Assembly (NCBI GenBank): GCA_947626355.1
Contig: CANQRV010000027.1
Location: 1 to 35,429 of the forward strand
Direction: 5' to 3'
Source of the DNA: an uncultured Muribaculaceae bacterium
Lineage (GTDB): Bacteria; Bacteroidota; Bacteroidia; Bacteroidales; Muribaculaceae
Length of the DNA stretch: 35,429 bases
The notes beneath the pieces are model-generated. The model worked only from the letters and a program-made list of their open reading frames with translations. It was not told the origin of the DNA and made no database searches. Shown here piece by piece: positions 34,701 to 35,429 of the stretch; positions within the stretch are counted from its first letter, which is position 1, and each line of letters begins with the position of its first letter. The translations under genes and the position numbers were made by a program.

Positions 34701-35089
34701 AGCGCAAGCTCGACAAGCCCGTCCACGGCCGCTATCTGGCGTTTGAGGCTCTCGACGCCATCGACGGCAAGGATGTGGCCGCCATCGCCGAGTTCTACGT
34801 GCTCGACGGCAACGGCCAGCGCCTCAGCCGCGAGCCATGGACTGTGGTCTATGCCGACAGCGAGGACATGAAGGGCGTCAACCGTAGCGCCGACAAGATC
34901 TTCGACCTTCAGGAGTCGACCTACTGGAGCACAGTGCCAGGCACTCCCTATCCCCATTCCTTCGTCATCGACCTCGGCGGCGACAAGACAGTGAGCGCCA
35001 TCCAGTATCTCCCGAGAATGGAGAGCGACGTGCCCGGCGCCATCAAGCGCTTCAAGGTCTACGTAAGCGAGACTCCGTTCAAGTATTAG
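31772..35089 (+). CDS. Multidomain GH43-GH35-F5/8 glycosidase, probable beta-galactosidase
   Basis: A 1105-residue exported protein with a signal peptide (about 1-23, ending QSAAKP). Residues about 30-340 form a five-bladed GH43-type (GH43_34-like) propeller: VWLDTDGNPINAHGAGML, NSMSRDQTIFVDDDGRAYQF and GDAREAPAVFK, whose E229 is a likely catalytic residue. Residues about 350-700 are a GH35 beta-galactosidase: acid/base E502 (VQVENEYGSYG) and nucleophile E579 (CSEFWSGWFDKWG). Two beta-sandwich segments follow (about 700-950), then an F5/8 type C-like end (about 960-1105, FVIDLGGDKTVSAIQYLPR). The two catalytic modules suit host or plant glycans with galactose. Both families are common in Bacteroidetes; the single-chain fusion is unusual. 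Subfamily labels are from memory. A terminator follows at 35123. Confidence 0.88.
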   Translation: MLQIFRLLPLAAAMLMPLAAQSAAKPDAKVITNGEVWLDTDGNPINAHGAGMLYHNGKYYLYGEYKKGETILPDWATWECYRTDVTGIGCYSSPDMVNWTFEGIVLPAEPDDSSSDLNPANVLERPKVVYNPKTGKFVMWMHVDSADYGKAAAGVAVADKPTGPFRYLGSFRPNNSMSRDQTIFVDDDGRAYQFSSSENNQTLHINELTDDYLRPTGRFTRNFIGDAREAPAVFKHDGKYYMLSSGCTGWDPNHAEIAVADSIMGQWTTIGDPCTGPDADKTFYAQSTYVQPVHGKKDLYVAMFDRWNKLDLEDSRYVWLPIDFSDGKVTIPWKEKWSPADYADQTRFEAGDGTFLLNGEPFVVKAAELHYPRIPKEYWEQRIQLCKALGMNTICLYTFWNAHEPKEGEFDFTGQNDLREFVKLCEKNGMKVILRPGPYVCAEWEMGGLPWWLLKNKDVRLRENDPYFMERVDKFQKAVAEQVGDLTIADGGPIIMVQVENEYGSYGTDKPYVSAIRDMLRKNFGDNVTLFQCDWSSNFLNNGLDDLIWTMNFGTGANIDQQFAKLKEVRPDSPLMCSEFWSGWFDKWGANHETRPAEDMIAGIDEMLSKGISFSLYMTHGGTNWGHWAGANSPGFAPDVTSYDYDAPISESGQITPKYNLLRETLAKYNDGKKLPPVPATIKPVAVKEFRLTEVAPLFANLPEPKEDMELRTMEEYDQGFGSIIYQTTLPKLDEPALLTVDEAHDFAQVFVNDRYIGKLDRRNGEKELIIPSCPRDSKLTILVEAMGRINFGRAIKDFKGIVGKVTLTEQKDGFKYVCDLKDWKVYQLPDELDFYESMQFQPMASVSADDQGRLPRGVYRGTFNVSRPSDTFLDFSSWGKGLVYVNGHPLGRIWEIGPQQTLYTPGPWLKKGENEIVVFDIVGPREATVEGLREPLLDQLLVKKPLTHREEGQELDLSGMTPVLAGEFAPGNGWQERKLDKPVHGRYLAFEALDAIDGKDVAAIAEFYVLDGNGQRLSREPWTVVYADSEDMKGVNRSADKIFDLQESTYWSTVPGTPYPHSFVIDLGGDKTVSAIQYLPRMESDVPGAIKRFKVYVSETPFKY

Positions 35090-35122
35090 GAAAGAAGCGG
35101 CATTAGCTGCTCGCATAACAGT

Positions 35123-35181
35123 AGAGGCGGTATCCGGCCGCCGGCCTTCTGCGCCGGCCTGGACACCGCCTCTCCTTTTTT
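35123..35181 (+). terminator. Intrinsic terminator after the glycosidase gene
   Basis: AGAGGCGGT (35123-35131) pairs with ACCGCCTCT (35165-35173), a 9-bp outer stem, and the inner GGCCGCCGGCC/GGCGCCGGCC segments can extend it. A run of six T (35176-35181) follows two bases later. It lies 34 bases past the stop and ends the rightmost plus-strand unit. Confidence 0.85.
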
Positions 35182-35429
35182 CATATCCGAACTTTCTCTA
35201 CATCATCACTTCCTGATTCGTCATTGCGTCACATTAAACGCCGAAGTGGTCAAAAAGGGGCTTCAGCGACTTGTGCTCTGGAGTCAGAAGCATAGTACGG
35301 GTGAGCATTGAGCCTTTCAATGGCAATCTCAATCGGATAGTCGTAATGGTTTTAAGTAGGGATATTCAGTAAATGGCGTAAAATTGAGGTTGTGAAATGG
35401 GCCGAGGATGCGATATATGCCCCGATACA
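35182..35429 (-). other. No confident gene; possible fragment at right edge
   Basis: After the terminator, 248 bases show no full-length gene. On the minus strand a 43-codon frame (35234-35365) ends LKPLFDHFGV, with an internal ATG giving 24 residues, while a second frame is open from the window edge for nearly 60 codons. Neither matches a family I know, and the base composition is lower in GC than the neighbouring genes. A decayed end of a gene outside the window, or of a transposase, is possible but not shown. Confidence 0.3.

Noticed and set aside
35182..35429. Transposase or insertion-sequence remnant at the right edge
   Set aside because: No terminal inverted repeat, target duplication or transposase motif (DDE/DEDD) is visible; kept only as an uncertain fragment.

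Overview
The window looks like chromosomal DNA from an anaerobic gut member of the Bacteroidales, most likely Muribaculaceae or a close relative. Three things support this. Promoters follow the Bacteroidetes pattern (TTTG, about 20 bases, then TAnnTTTG). Several protein families are typical of the phylum: a DUF4270 lipoprotein, a DUF5106 thioredoxin-like protein, DUF4922, a short glycogen-synthase-like protein, and a periplasmic-TPR histidine kinase. Finally, Shine-Dalgarno sites are mostly absent. The family-level assignment is an inference. I saw no tRNA, rRNA, CRISPR array or intact insertion sequence. The genes are dense and the region reads as core genome rather than a mobile island.

Layout. 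(1) 263-5030, minus strand: a six-gene run read leftward from a promoter just before 5030: BadF-type amino-sugar kinase, SGNH hydrolase, DUF5106 thioredoxin-like protein, DoxX membrane protein, MnmA and a bifunctional-nuclease/UVR protein. (2) 5149-10511, minus: glycogen-synthase-like protein, DUF4270 lipoprotein, CapA-like protein, ABC-F ATPase and a Dabb protein, closed by a hairpin at 5084-5117. (3) 10792-18333, plus: panC, panD, ffh, an outer-membrane porin, a gate-domain membrane protein, a sensor histidine kinase and a LuxR-type response regulator; the regulator has its own promoter, overlapped by a perfect inverted repeat. (4) 18419-20414, plus: an unlisted 56-residue membrane protein, then a small cluster of an unknown protein, a Sel1-like protein and a WG-repeat protein. 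(5) 20424-29843, minus: a tight six-gene unit: a very large periplasmic Amidase_3 protein interrupted by a golvesin-like domain, a family 2 glycosyltransferase, a DUF4922 HIT/GalT-like protein, a SpoIID/LytB protein without a signal peptide, an AmpG-like muropeptide permease and RmuC. (6) 30048-35089, plus: class I fumarase and a GH43-GH35-F5/8 multidomain glycosidase ending at a strong terminator. The units in (5) and (6) start from back-to-back promoters with abutting -33 boxes.

How the parts fit. Region (5) is the most interesting. Four of its six genes point to peptidoglycan: a stem-peptide amidase outside the cytoplasm, an anhydromuropeptide importer, a SpoIID glycan-strand enzyme that appears cytoplasmic, and a HIT/GalT-fold protein that could transfer nucleotides to a sugar phosphate. 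With the BadF-type kinase of region (1), they could form a non-canonical wall-recycling route in a non-sporulating Gram-negative. This is an inference from gene content and operon structure, not a demonstrated pathway.
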